64,000 nucleotides of DNA from a candidate division WOR-1 bacterium RIFOXYB2_FULL_45_9 (lineage in GTDB: Bacteria; Margulisbacteria; WOR-1; O2-12-FULL-45-9; XYB2-FULL-48-7). Below, in pieces: positions 1 to 8,295 of the stretch. The notes under the pieces are model-generated. The model was not told the DNA's origin. It saw nothing but the letters and a program-made list of their open reading frames with translations, and ran no database searches. The stretch lies in contig MEUD01000001.1 in NCBI GenBank assembly GCA_001771575.1, positions 186,001-250,000 on the forward strand, read 5' to 3'. A program made the position numbers and the translations under genes. Numbering within the stretch: position 1 is the first letter of the stretch; each line of letters starts with the position of its first letter.

Positions 1-2
1 TG

Positions 3-1031
3 CCACCCGTTGTTGCCAATCCGTCAGCGACCGTGACTGCCAGGATCCCTGGCCGCCAACCGGTTGGGGAAGTCCATCTACCGACCAACCAGATGCAGGG
101 GGCGGAAGGACGGATCCGCGGGATGCTGGCGGCGATGACCGGCAAAAGCCCCAATGATACCGACAAAGTCAGCTTTGGCGTATTCAGCCGCAATCGAAGC
201 TTTAGCGAGATGTGGAAAGAGGTCTTCACCAGCGGCCGGGTTACCAGAGAGAATTTTGAAAAACTGATGAAATTTTACGGGGTGGACGAAGTGACCGACG
301 AGATGTGGGAAGCTTTTGCCGGCGGCAGTCAGTCAATGTCGATCGCTGATTTTGAGCAGGCGCTTTCCACCTACCAAAGGGTTTGCACGATGCGCGGATA
401 TAATTTTGGCCAGGTTTGCGAGTCGGATAAGATCTATGTTTTACCGACCGCTGAATTTGCCAAGTTATTGAAGGGAAAAGATGTCGCCTGGGTCAATAGC
501 TTAACGACCAATCCCCAGGTCCGAGGGGCATGGGAGAGGGCTAAAGCTTATACCGGAGTTCGGGAAGGGGGAGAGCCCAACGAACAGACCTGGCGCTGGT
601 TTGCGATTGAATTGATGCTTAGCTTTGGCGACGCGGTCAGGGAAAACCACGACTTGAGCGATCTCAATACCAAACACCCCCTGGTCCGCAACCTTTTTGA
701 ACGAGGAGCGCTCCATTGGGCGGAGACAAATGAAGCCCTTACCCCTCAAGCTTTTGACAAGATAGAAGAGCGGAGCGACCGGATCACTGACGTCCAAAAA
801 CATTATGAGCAGGATCCCCTTCACCGCGCCGCCTATGACCTGCGGGGGATCAGATTGACCGACCGTACGTCGGAAGGACTATTAGATGAGGCGCTGGCCG
901 CTTTTGACGCGAACAATCATACTTTGTACCTGCAAAAAATAGGGGAGTTAAGAAAACATATTACGCCAGTCGCGATCCCGGGAGAAAATCCCGCCCGCCC
1001 GCTAATTACTCCGCGTCCAGTGACACCGTAA
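3..1031 (+). CDS. unknown protein, 5' end outside the window
   Basis: The reading frame is open to the left edge, so the true start is probably upstream. The first possible start inside the window is GTG at 33, but the codons before it already read as a Pro/Val/Ala-rich linker. The visible protein of about 340 residues has no signal peptide or membrane segment. It is soluble-looking, mostly helical and rich in Trp and charged residues, and it ends in a Pro-rich tail. I recognise no family. It precedes the 75-aa membrane protein and the 1733-aa protein and is probably part of the same accessory island, which therefore continues to the left. Function unknown. Confidence 0.7.
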   Translation, partial: PPVVANPSATVTARIPGRQPVGEVHLPTNQMQGAEGRIRGMLAAMTGKSPNDTDKVSFGVFSRNRSFSEMWKEVFTSGRVTRENFEKLMKFYGVDEVTDEMWEAFAGGSQSMSIADFEQALSTYQRVCTMRGYNFGQVCESDKIYVLPTAEFAKLLKGKDVAWVNSLTTNPQVRGAWERAKAYTGVREGGEPNEQTWRWFAIELMLSFGDAVRENHDLSDLNTKHPLVRNLFERGALHWAETNEALTPQAFDKIEERSDRITDVQKHYEQDPLHRAAYDLRGIRLTDRTSEGLLDEALAAFDANNHTLYLQKIGELRKHITPVAIPGENPARPLITPRPVTP

Positions 1032-1037
1032 TGGTGG

Positions 1038-1066
1038 TTGCATTCACGGTTAAAGTGTGGTAATTT
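1038..1066 (+). promoter_or_regulatory. possible sigma70 promoter of the 75-aa gene
   Basis: TTGCAT at 1038-1043 and TAATTT at 1061-1066 are separated by 17 nt. The -10 ends 6 nt before the ATG at 1073, so a transcript from it would be leaderless. Both boxes deviate from consensus, so this is a weak call. Confidence 0.35.
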
Positions 1067-1072
1067 CAACCC

Positions 1073-1300
1073 ATGTTTGAAATGATCATTGATTTCCACT
1101 GGCCGACATTCTTTCTTACTATTACTTTTGTTATCATTGGGCTTAATTTATGGTATTTTGTCATCGCCAAGATCAACCAGCAGATCGCCCAAAAACAGGT
1201 TGATAAAGTCGATAAAAGCTTAAATCAGCTCCTCAAAAAAATGGGCGAAGAAAATAAGAAAATCAATGAGATTCTTGGCAAAAACACGCCAAAAAAGTAG
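1073..1300 (+). CDS. small single-pass membrane protein with coiled-coil tail
   Basis: This 75-aa protein has one strong hydrophobic segment at about residues 11-32. A Lys/Glu/Gln-rich amphipathic helix follows (about 33-70) and is likely a coiled coil. No Shine-Dalgarno sequence precedes the ATG, which fits the possible leaderless promoter just upstream. It lies 42 nt after the first CDS and ahead of the sigma28-like promoter of the 1733-aa gene. Family and function are unknown. A membrane anchor or small assembly factor is possible, but nothing in the sequence proves it. Confidence 0.6.
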   Translation: MFEMIIDFHWPTFFLTITFVIIGLNLWYFVIAKINQQIAQKQVDKVDKSLNQLLKKMGEENKKINEILGKNTPKK

Positions 1301-1311
1301 CCTCCAGCCGC

Positions 1312-1339
1312 GCAAGTTATCTCCCTCTGGAACCGATAT
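1312..1339 (+). promoter_or_regulatory. sigma28-like promoter (island site 1)
   Basis: The -35 is GCAAGTTA (1312-1319), then 12 nt, then the -10 ACCGATAT (1332-1339). It is one of nine matching sites in the island. The ATG of the 1733-aa gene begins 10 nt after the -10, so the mRNA should be leaderless or nearly so. Confidence 0.75.
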
Positions 1340-1349
1340 ATAATTAGAG

Positions 1350-4300
1350 ATGCCTATTCAAGGAATTACCCCAAATTATTTTGAAGATATCAAAAGCCGG
1401 GACGATATTGGCGTTCCGGGCGAATCTCCCTACATCCCCAACGGCGATGAGCCGATAACTCCTCAAGAAACCGGCGATGCCGCGTCAGTTGACGGTTCTT
1501 CTTCCAGCAGTCAGCCTGGTTCCACAACCCCGATGAGCGGGGATTATGACTCCGGTTATATCGAGAACAGCGACGAGTACAATAACTCGGTCGGTCACGC
1601 GACAGATTCTCTCGATAACGCCGAAGCGACCGTTGACGACATGTTTGCCGGAATTAACGATAGCGACTATATCAGTGACGCCGGGAACGGTTACCAATCG
1701 GTCAATGGCGATAAATTGGCCAAACTATTAGTCTTTCTTAATCTTCTAACCAACGCACAGTTAGCCTTAAAGATGGTTATGGATTCGCAAGATGAGCTGA
1801 CCAACAAACTTCATGAAATCCTCTTTGAGATCCAGCCCGAAGAAGGCTCTGACGAAGCAACGGCCAGCGCCCGGGAAAAAATGTTCAAAAATGCCAAGGA
1901 AAAACTGAAGATCGTTCAGCAGTATATTTCCAGCCTATACAAGAAAGTATACAATCACAACCTTCAGGTTTACCAGCAAAGGATGCGGGAGATCGAAAAG
2001 GAGAAAGAAGATCGCGCCTGGTACGATGATGTCGGCAACTACTTTTCCGGCGGCCAGCAGGATATTGACAACGAAAAGAAAAAACTGGAAGCGACCCGAC
2101 AGTATGGCGACGCGGTCGGGGCCAATATGCGGGCGCTGGAACAAGCCTTGGAAACAATGGCTATCGTTTTTGAACAAATGAACACCCCCGAAGGGCGTCA
2201 GATGGGTAAGCAGATTTCGAATATGGCGAAGCAGATCAAGTACATCATGGAAGGGGCGATGAGTCGGCGGGCAAACGCCGATTCTGATTACTATGACGGC
2301 GCCGGCATGGATTTCTTTTATGATTCGCTGATGGATTTCCGGAATAAAATGGTCCAGACCGAGAACCTTTACCGGGCGCTGGCCTATATGCAGTCGGCCC
2401 AGCAGGAGATCTCCGACTCGGTCCGGGAAACGGTCCTTGAGATTTCTCCTCACGCCTCAAAGCTCCAGTACCGAATGATCGCCTCCGAAGGTCTCTTCGG
2501 CATGGCGAATATGTTCTTTGATAATGCTTACAACACTTTGCAGATGAAGGTCAAAGCCTTCAATACCGAGGTCCAGATTTGTAAAAATATCGAAAAGCTA
2601 AAGGAAGCCCAGGGGTGGAAAATAGCGGGGGTTGTGCTGTCAGTCGTGGCGATAGCGCTTTCTATCGTCGCGACCGTGGTGACTTTTGGCGGTGCGACCC
2701 CATTGGTCGTTGCCGCCTGGTCAATGGCGGGGGCGATCGCTGGGTTGGGGGCGGCGGGGATGCAGTCTATGGGGTCTTATATGGCGTCGCAGGTTGACGA
2801 CAGCTATGACGTCAACAGTCCTAATTTTAGGGTTTCAGACAACATCAATTTGACCAAACACAAAAAACCTTCAGAAGTGATCGACGAAGCGGAGCAGGCT
2901 GAAAACGAGATCATCAATCAGATGGGAGGGGCGGGACTTCTGGAGCAAACACAAGATGGCTATTGGAATTTAAATTCCAGAGCGTTGGCCGCGTTTGAGA
3001 TCCGCCAGCAGTCGCTCCACAATTTGGTCAAAATGATCGCCTACCTAAAAAAGGCTCAGCGCGACCTGAATCGGGCGGTTTTGGGGATCGTCCTGGAAAA
3101 GGCGATCAAAGATCACGGCGAAGGTTATTTATTGAGCAATATCGAAAATTCCATTCACCAGCGCCAGATGATGATGCAGGCGATCAAGTTCCAGCTCCAG
3201 GAACAAGTGACCGGCCGGAACATCGCTCGTCAAAATGAGATCATGGCGAGCAAAGCGATCTGGAGCTCTACCGCTGGAATAATCGGTGCTGTCGGCTGTG
3301 CCGCTCTGGCGGCGATTCCAGGGGCGGGCGGCTGGTCGGTGGTCCCCGCCTTTATGTCGATCGGTTCAGCGGTCGGATCTTCGCTTTATAATTACATTGA
3401 AAGTCATTCAAAATCCAGCGGCTACGGGATGAAATACGAATCGCACAGCGAGGAATTTAACCGTCTGATGGCGGAGCGCAAAAAAACAGCTACCGAAGCA
3501 AAAATTGCCGAAGACAAGCTTTATCAGATGGAAAATGCCGCTTATGAAGAATTGCTTGCCAATGGCTCTGTTGGGACCGGCGACGGCTACACGGGAGTAA
3601 ATTATACGGCGGTCGGCAAAGCTTACCAGCAGATGCTTAATGTCCAGAATATCAGACAGTACTTGATGGAACTCCGCAACGCCCAGATCAGGCTTAGCGC
3701 TTCGGCCCGCCGCCAGGTCCTGGGGATCAGCACTTCGGAAACTACCGATCTGTCGGGGATAGTCGCCCAGCGCGGCTTGAGCCAAGCGATGGCGATTATC
3801 GCGGCGATCACCAGGATGCTCTCTGATAAATCGGCGGTCCAGAACCGGGCGCGCGACGCCCAGAAGCAAGCGCGGATGGCGACTTTTTCCCTGGTCGCCA
3901 ATGTCTCTATCGCCGGGGTCGGTATGGGGATGGGTTATTCTCCCAACGCTTTAGGGATCGGCAAAACAGCCGCCGATGTCTCCAGGAATGTTACTCCTGG
4001 ATTGATGGGCTTGGTCAACGCGACCGGAAGCTTGATCATGAACGCTCTTTGGGCGAGGGATGATTACGGCGCTTATAACAACTACAGTTCCGACCGGTCG
4101 GTCAAAGAGATCAGGGGGAACCGCCGGCAGAAAACCGAACAGGATACCTTTGACAAACTGGCCGCTTTGGAAGACCAGGTCTTCCAGGAGATGGGGGAAA
4201 ATATCGTCCAGAGTATGGATGCCGGTGTTGGGTCGGTCAACGGGGAAATAACCGGGATACTTAACACCAGGATGCACGCCCTTAATAACCTGCGAAAGAG

Positions 4301-6551
4301 CCTCCTTATTTTGATGTCGGCGCGCGACCAGTTCAGCCAGGCGATCCGTCGGAAAGTCGGTGTCGGCGGCGGGCCGATCGCCGACGCCAATGAGCTTGCT
4401 TCCCCACAGGAGCGGGTCACCCAGCAGATCCTCAATTCCCTTACTCAAGGAGTCCAGACCCTGCTTGAGCGGCAGAACCAGATCTCGCAGTATGAAAGAC
4501 AACAGTTCATTGGGAGCGTTAGTGTTGTATTAAGCGCCGCGTCGGTCGCTCTGGGAGCGATTGCCGCCGTTAAAGGGTCAAATGCTGAAAAAGTGCAAAA
4601 AGAAATTGTGAAAACCAATAATATGTCGGAAGCCAATCCTCAACAAGCGCAAACGGCGGCTAATACAACTACGGCGGCGCCGACCCAGGCGCTAACTCAA
4701 CCGGCCACGCCACCCCAAACCAATCAAGCACAACCGGTTCAAGGACAGCCTAAAACATCAGGTACTCCCGGGACCCCAGCGAAAGTTGGAACTCCGGTCC
4801 AGGCCGGTACTCCAGTTCAACCTGGGACCCCAGCGCAAACTGGAACGCCAACAACTCCAGCTGGGCAGAATCCTCAAACACAACCGGTAGTTGGGCGTGC
4901 TCAAGTTCCAGGAACGCCTACTCCTCCGGCCAGAAATGTTGAAGGTCTTGATCCGGCGGAGAAAGCTAAAAATTTGAGGGAATTGGCCGCTCAGCGGGAT
5001 ACGCTCTCGAATTCAGCCCGTAATTATCAGTTGGCTTCCGGTTCCGTCGCTCTGGTAAATACTTTCTGGAACTTTTACGGTGGTGTCCTTGTTTTTGATC
5101 CGGCGCAGGATGAGAAAAAATCGAGCGTCAGCAACTCCAAGCTTGACGTGGTCCGGGACGGCCAAACCGCCAAAAAATCTTCAGCCCTGCAGACCAGTTC
5201 CAGTTCGTCGTCCGATAGCGGTGGGATTTATGGGGCGACCGGGGCGAACGAAGCTGACGCCCTGCAGTCGGAGGTTATGATCTCGTCTTATTCTTCTCCG
5301 ACAGCCGCTAATATTGCACTGCAGAGGGCGGAACAGATGATCTCAACCTGGCAGTCGGGGATCCAGCAGGGGGCGGGGACCGCCGCTTATCTTAAATCTC
5401 AAGATAAATCGATTATTTTGCCGGAAAACCAAAGAGGGGCTGCCATTCCGGGGGAGTTGGCTGAAGGGAGCCGGATTAATTTAAACAGCGGGACAGTTGA
5501 ACAGACTTACTCGATCGTTAAGGATCATAGCGACCCGGTTGCTTTTGTGAAGACCGAAGTTGACCAGGGGAGATTGAGCCGCGATCGGGCGACAATACTT
5601 CTCAATCGCCTGGAAACCGAACGGCCGGAGCTAAAACCACAGATTGACCAGGTCAGGGCTTCCCTGGCCGCGGCGGTCAGCCAGCCTGCCCCAGCCCAAC
5701 CGGGAAGGCCGGCCACCCCATACCAGCAAGACACTTCAACGACCGCCTCGCGCAGTCGGGCCCTGATCGCTCATGCTGATGAGCTATTGAGCCAAGCCCA
5801 GGTTAGGACCAGTAATACGTCAACGCAGGTTGCCGCGGTCCAGGTTGATGTCCGGGCTATTAGTGCCCAGCTGGTCGACGTTGACACCCAAGTTCAGGCT
5901 GTCCAGGCTAAAATACCGAACGCGACCGGGAGCGAGCATACCAGCCTGACGCAGCAGTTGACCGCTCTGAAGCAAAGAAGGGACCAGTTGGTCACGTTAT
6001 TTAACGATAAAGTCAGAGAGGTCAACCGGCTGGAGACCCAGATAAGGGCGTTGAGAACGACCAGCACAACCGAAATCGACCAGGAAATAGCCGCTCTTGA
6101 GCAGTTAAAAAGGGATGTCAATATCCCGCCTCAAGAGGTCAGGGATATTGACGCTAAAATCAATATGTTAAGACAGGCCAGGCCCCAGCGGGAGAGGGAG
6201 ATCCAGCAGGCGGAGCAGAGGCTGGCCCAGGTCAAACAGGAAATCGGCCAGATCAAGGGGCAATTGACCCAGATCAACCAGCATATCGCCCAGGTCCAAA
6301 GAGAGCTGGAAAAAGAGCGGGAGAAGACCTCGAAACGAGAGCTTGATGCTGACGATAAAAAGAGCGCTTCAGCGACTGCTGGAGTGCGAGGCAGTGTGGT
6401 TAGAGCGATCGGCAATGTGGGGAATGGGCGAGGCAATGGTGGTAATGGCCAGGGGAACGGCTACAAAGATAGAGCTGACCAGCTACAGGAAGAAGAGGAT
6501 AAGGTCCTGGCGTCAACAAATCATGGATCGACGATAGGAGGGCTTTCGTAA
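1350..6551 (+). CDS. giant modular protein (1733 aa) with repeated helix plus hydrophobic-hairpin units
   Basis: There is no signal peptide and the N-terminus is Ser/Thr/Asp-rich. Five modules repeat about every 204-219 residues. Each is marked by a helix of pattern [AS]QxxLS...RxxVLGI starting near residues 146, 350, 569, 778 and 991. Modules 2-4 end in long hydrophobic stretches (about 424-471, 636-680 and 843-905). Module 5 has one at about 1051-1074 and another at about 1226-1248, split by a linker of repeated Gly-Thr-Pro units. The last 270 residues are coiled coil with a Gly/Asn-rich end. Coiled coil followed by a hydrophobic pair recalls type III translocators such as IpaB/YopB, but this is architecture only, with no homology shown. 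Its stop overlaps the next start, and it is expressed from site 1. Confidence 0.85.
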   Translation: MPIQGITPNYFEDIKSRDDIGVPGESPYIPNGDEPITPQETGDAASVDGSSSSSQPGSTTPMSGDYDSGYIENSDEYNNSVGHATDSLDNAEATVDDMFAGINDSDYISDAGNGYQSVNGDKLAKLLVFLNLLTNAQLALKMVMDSQDELTNKLHEILFEIQPEEGSDEATASAREKMFKNAKEKLKIVQQYISSLYKKVYNHNLQVYQQRMREIEKEKEDRAWYDDVGNYFSGGQQDIDNEKKKLEATRQYGDAVGANMRALEQALETMAIVFEQMNTPEGRQMGKQISNMAKQIKYIMEGAMSRRANADSDYYDGAGMDFFYDSLMDFRNKMVQTENLYRALAYMQSAQQEISDSVRETVLEISPHASKLQYRMIASEGLFGMANMFFDNAYNTLQMKVKAFNTEVQICKNIEKLKEAQGWKIAGVVLSVVAIALSIVATVVTFGGATPLVVAAWSMAGAIAGLGAAGMQSMGSYMASQVDDSYDVNSPNFRVSDNINLTKHKKPSEVIDEAEQAENEIINQMGGAGLLEQTQDGYWNLNSRALAAFEIRQQSLHNLVKMIAYLKKAQRDLNRAVLGIVLEKAIKDHGEGYLLSNIENSIHQRQMMMQAIKFQLQEQVTGRNIARQNEIMASKAIWSSTAGIIGAVGCAALAAIPGAGGWSVVPAFMSIGSAVGSSLYNYIESHSKSSGYGMKYESHSEEFNRLMAERKKTATEAKIAEDKLYQMENAAYEELLANGSVGTGDGYTGVNYTAVGKAYQQMLNVQNIRQYLMELRNAQIRLSASARRQVLGISTSETTDLSGIVAQRGLSQAMAIIAAITRMLSDKSAVQNRARDAQKQARMATFSLVANVSIAGVGMGMGYSPNALGIGKTAADVSRNVTPGLMGLVNATGSLIMNALWARDDYGAYNNYSSDRSVKEIRGNRRQKTEQDTFDKLAALEDQVFQEMGENIVQSMDAGVGSVNGEITGILNTRMHALNNLRKSLLILMSARDQFSQAIRRKVGVGGGPIADANELASPQERVTQQILNSLTQGVQTLLERQNQISQYERQQFIGSVSVVLSAASVALGAIAAVKGSNAEKVQKEIVKTNNMSEANPQQAQTAANTTTAAPTQALTQPATPPQTNQAQPVQGQPKTSGTPGTPAKVGTPVQAGTPVQPGTPAQTGTPTTPAGQNPQTQPVVGRAQVPGTPTPPARNVEGLDPAEKAKNLRELAAQRDTLSNSARNYQLASGSVALVNTFWNFYGGVLVFDPAQDEKKSSVSNSKLDVVRDGQTAKKSSALQTSSSSSSDSGGIYGATGANEADALQSEVMISSYSSPTAANIALQRAEQMISTWQSGIQQGAGTAAYLKSQDKSIILPENQRGAAIPGELAEGSRINLNSGTVEQTYSIVKDHSDPVAFVKTEVDQGRLSRDRATILLNRLETERPELKPQIDQVRASLAAAVSQPAPAQPGRPATPYQQDTSTTASRSRALIAHADELLSQAQVRTSNTSTQVAAVQVDVRAISAQLVDVDTQVQAVQAKIPNATGSEHTSLTQQLTALKQRRDQLVTLFNDKVREVNRLETQIRALRTTSTTEIDQEIAALEQLKRDVNIPPQEVRDIDAKINMLRQARPQREREIQQAEQRLAQVKQEIGQIKGQLTQINQHIAQVQRELEKEREKTSKRELDADDKKSASATAGVRGSVVRAIGNVGNGRGNGGNGQGNGYKDRADQLQEEEDKVLASTNHGSTIGGLS

Positions 6552-6847
6552 TGCACACGATCTTTGGGGTCAATCCAAATAATAAGGTCAATAACCAACC
6601 GGAAGTGAAGAAAACGGTCAATCCCCAGGGGGTAGATTTTAAAGCCTCTTTAGGAGAAATAGCGGCCGCCGCGCAGAAGAAGGTGGTCAATAAGGGGGGG
6701 AAAGAGGGGCTCGAATTTGATAACTGGCGCGACATGGAGGAATCCCTGTATTACGACAAAGAAGAGGTCGAAGAAAAAGCGACCTTAGAGAACATAAAGA
6801 AGCTAAAGAAGATGATTAAGAATAAGCTGGAACAAGAAAAGAAGTGA
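6551..6847 (+). CDS. small charged protein, possible partner of the 1733-aa protein
   Basis: This 98-aa protein starts at an ATG sharing one base with the preceding TAA, and GGAGG sits about 10 nt upstream, so translation is probably coupled to the giant gene. The N-terminal half is Asn/Gln/Val-rich and probably flexible. The C-terminal third is a Lys/Glu-rich amphipathic helix. Small acidic or helical proteins translationally coupled to a large substrate are often dedicated chaperones in secretion systems. That role is inferred from position alone, and no family was recognised. Confidence 0.7.
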   Translation: MHTIFGVNPNNKVNNQPEVKKTVNPQGVDFKASLGEIAAAAQKKVVNKGGKEGLEFDNWRDMEESLYYDKEEVEEKATLENIKKLKKMIKNKLEQEKK

Positions 6848-6855
6848 CTTTCGTT

Positions 6856-6879
6856 AACCGCGCACTTAAGTGCGCGGTT
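6856..6879 (+). terminator. perfect palindrome after the 1733/98-aa operon
   Basis: A perfect 24-nt palindrome with arms AACCGCGCACTT and AAGTGCGCGGTT lies 9 nt after the stop. It is followed by ATAAAAC rather than a U run. It may stop transcription or protect the 3' end, or it may be an extragenic palindrome like those near 55600. Confidence 0.45.
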
Positions 6880-6908
6880 ATAAAACAGTTGAGGCTAAGT
6901 TTGGAGAT

Positions 6909-6936
6909 GCAAGTATTTGGCTTGTTTGAGCGATAA
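6909..6936 (+). promoter_or_regulatory. sigma28-like promoter (island site 2)
   Basis: The -35 is GCAAGTAT (6909-6916), then 12 nt, then the -10 AGCGATAA (6929-6936). It is 21 nt before the ATG of the 64-aa gene. Unlike sites 1, 3 and 6 it leaves room for a Shine-Dalgarno sequence. Confidence 0.7.
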
Positions 6937-6956
6937 ATAAGTGAGAGGTGAGTTTA

Positions 6957-7151
6957 ATGGCGGTTGATAAAGTCGGTAGTTCTTATAACGCGGCGGCGCA
7001 GGCGCCTAAAGATAGCGGTAATAAACAGATAACCAGGAAAGATATCCAGGACTTGTTTATTAAAAATATCGTTGCCCAGGCCAAATCATGCGTCGGCAGT
7101 TCTTCGACCAAGATGAATATCTGCGTGACCGGCAAGGGAGCTAAGGCCTAA
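6957..7151 (+). CDS. small protein with two Cys near the C-terminus
   Basis: This is a 64-aa protein. ATG at 6957 is preferred over an in-frame GTG at 6948, because GAGGTGA lies at the right distance before the ATG. The N-terminus is Ser/Ala/Gln-rich. The middle is an amphipathic helix, and the end carries two cysteines 12 residues apart in a Ser/Thr/Gly-rich tail. No known family. It has its own sigma28-like promoter, which suggests a stoichiometric structural, chaperone or substrate role in the island's system. A processed peptide cannot be excluded, because a SunS-like glycosyltransferase lies about 4.3 kb downstream, but there is no leader-peptidase gene nearby. Confidence 0.6.
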   Translation: MAVDKVGSSYNAAAQAPKDSGNKQITRKDIQDLFIKNIVAQAKSCVGSSSTKMNICVTGKGAKA

Positions 7152-7206
7152 ATCCCGCCCTCTGTCTTGCCCTTGCCCGAGCCTTTTCTCTTGCCCTCTC
7201 TTCCCT
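7152..7206 (+). repeat. pyrimidine-rich array upstream of site 3
   Basis: This stretch is almost entirely C/T on the coding strand, built of loose CTTGCCC/TTGCC units. It abuts the -35 of site 3. Equivalent arrays lie upstream of the minus-strand promoters at 26073, 32491 and 36014. Confidence 0.5.
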
Positions 7207-7234
7207 GCAAGTTTTTCCCCTATTCCCACGATAA
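7207..7234 (+). promoter_or_regulatory. sigma28-like promoter (island site 3)
   Basis: The -35 is GCAAGTTT (7207-7214), then 12 nt, then the -10 CACGATAA (7227-7234). The ATG of the 81-aa gene starts 10 nt after the -10 end, which predicts a leaderless mRNA. Confidence 0.75.
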
Positions 7235-7243
7235 ATATACGGA

Positions 7244-7489
7244 ATGGATATTTCAAGTCAATATAACAGCTCTTCAGTTGGTAGTGACCTCAAACGAGGG
7301 GAGAGCGATCTATTATCGTCGCTAAGCGGAGGCCGCAACCCGCTCGATAGTTTAGGCGACCGGGTCAGCAGTGCCATTAAGCAGGACGACCAGGCGGTTA
7401 ACAGCGTCGATTCCCAGGCGGTCAAGCGGATGATCTCTGACCTTTTCGCGATGCCGCAAGCCGGGACGACCCATAATAGCGTCGTGTGA
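7244..7489 (+). CDS. small Ser/Asp-rich protein of the secretion-like island
   Basis: This 81-aa protein has no signal peptide or membrane segment. The N-terminal half is rich in Ser, Gly, Asp and Leu, and the C-terminal half forms an amphipathic helix with a terminal Thr/Asn/Val tail. There is no Shine-Dalgarno sequence, and the ATG almost coincides with the predicted start site of promoter site 3. Size and position just before the needle-like gene would suit an inner-rod, chaperone or export-apparatus accessory, but no family signature is visible. Function unknown. Confidence 0.6.
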   Translation: MDISSQYNSSSVGSDLKRGESDLLSSLSGGRNPLDSLGDRVSSAIKQDDQAVNSVDSQAVKRMISDLFAMPQAGTTHNSVV

Positions 7490-7508
7490 AAATAGTTCTG
7501 AATCGCAT

Positions 7509-7536
7509 GCAAGTTTTTTGCAGGCGGACCCGATAA
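7509..7536 (+). promoter_or_regulatory. sigma28-like promoter (island site 4)
   Basis: The -35 is GCAAGTTT (7509-7516), then 12 nt, then the -10 CCCGATAA (7529-7536). It drives the needle-like gene through a leader of about 64 nt. That leader holds a small hairpin (CCCGC/GCGGG at about 7561-7579) and the strong ribosome site AGGAGGTGA. Confidence 0.75.
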
Positions 7537-7606
7537 GTAAGTGCAAGGGTTGATTGAGTTCCCGCTCTCGACAGGCGGGCGAAAAAAACAGGAGGTGAAA
7601 TAAGGT

Positions 7607-7882
7607 ATGTCATACGCAGGCGCAGTTGATAATTTAGGAGATGCAATTGATAATGTTCAAACAACTCTCGGTGAACAGATCGACAGTTTGGCTAGCAACA
7701 TTGATAATCTTTCTGACGCGGCTAAAGCTGGCGATGTTGCCAAAGGTGGAGTCACCGATGGCGGTATCATCAAGCTACAGTACGCGATCAATAAATTAAC
7801 CGGTGCTGCTGAACATGGTACTTCAATCTTTACTAAGGCTGAAGCTAATACCAAACGGATTCAGCAGATGGCGATCCAGTAA
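7607..7882 (+). CDS. type III secretion needle-like small helical protein (tentative)
   Basis: This 91-aa protein has no signal peptide, cysteine or tryptophan. It reads as two amphipathic helices joined by a Gly/Asp/Lys-rich turn (about 43-53). The C-terminal half has the pattern LQ-aromatic-A-hydrophobic-N-K followed by about 25 helical residues. This resembles the C-terminal helix of needle subunits such as EscF/YscF/PrgI, which are 70-90 aa. It has the strongest ribosome site in the island, its own promoter, and two stable hairpins downstream, all consistent with an abundant polymeric subunit. The match is by eye only. An inner-rod protein or an unrelated helical-hairpin protein are alternatives. 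Confidence 0.55.
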   Translation: MSYAGAVDNLGDAIDNVQTTLGEQIDSLASNIDNLSDAAKAGDVAKGGVTDGGIIKLQYAINKLTGAAEHGTSIFTKAEANTKRIQQMAIQ

Positions 7883-7890
7883 AGTGTGTT

Positions 7891-7947
7891 GGGAGGGGGA
7901 GCGATCCCCCTCCCTAATCCAAGAGAAAGTTCTTCTCCTGGATTAGG
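7891..7947 (+). promoter_or_regulatory. two stacked hairpins between the needle-like gene and the next gene
   Basis: Hairpin one is GGGAGGGGG/CCCCCTCCC (7891-7899 and 7906-7914) with a 6-nt loop. Hairpin two is CCTAATCC/GGATTAGG (7913-7920 and 7940-7947) with an inner GAGAA/TTCTC pairing. Neither is followed by a U run. They probably stabilise the upstream mRNA or reduce readthrough, giving more of the 91-aa product than of the downstream proteins. Confidence 0.6.
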
Positions 7948-7971
7948 GAATGGAAAAAAGGAGTGAAATAA

Positions 7972-8277
7972 ATGGCAGGTTTAAGCCCGATCATATACAA
8001 CGGAAATATTGATGTTACTTCTGATGTTAAAAGCACCATCAAATCAAAATATGGTGATTTTGTCAAAGTATTGGAAGAGATCTCCGCGGCAATGCTCAAC
8101 GACTCCGAAATGGTTTTCCCGATGTTTCCAAATCAAAAGGTTAAGCCGTCCGATGCTTCCTTTGGCGTTTTATCAAGCTATACCATGGACCAACTCCAGC
8201 AACAGATGGAATCACTGCTTGATTCCGTGAAGAAAAAATCCGAGCTCGACAAAATGACTTACGGTCTGTTTGGCTAA
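7972..8277 (+). CDS. unknown 101-aa helical protein
   Basis: The start is set by AAAGGAGTGA 7 nt upstream. The protein is soluble and mostly helical (about 15-45 and 70-98) with a Pro-containing middle segment. It has no cysteine and no signal peptide. It is cotranscribed after the needle-like gene and the double hairpin, and before the 707-aa gene. It could be a second small structural subunit or a chaperone for its neighbours, but the sequence shows only position and size. No family recognised. Confidence 0.6.
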   Translation: MAGLSPIIYNGNIDVTSDVKSTIKSKYGDFVKVLEEISAAMLNDSEMVFPMFPNQKVKPSDASFGVLSSYTMDQLQQQMESLLDSVKKKSELDKMTYGLFG

Positions 8278-8295
8278 TCGGCCGGAGGAGACTGA

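Noticed and set aside
1350-6551. Phage tail tape-measure protein
   Set aside because: Long, helical and with hydrophobic parts, but no head, tail, terminase, integrase or lysis genes lie around it, and the repeats carry hydrophobic ends with a translocator-like layout.
6948-6956. GTG start for the 64-aa gene
   Set aside because: It would precede the GAGGTGA ribosome site for the ATG at 6957, and no site lies before GTG.
7607-7882. WXG100/Esx family secreted protein
   Set aside because: The length is similar but there is no W-x-G between the helices and no type VII ATPase nearby.
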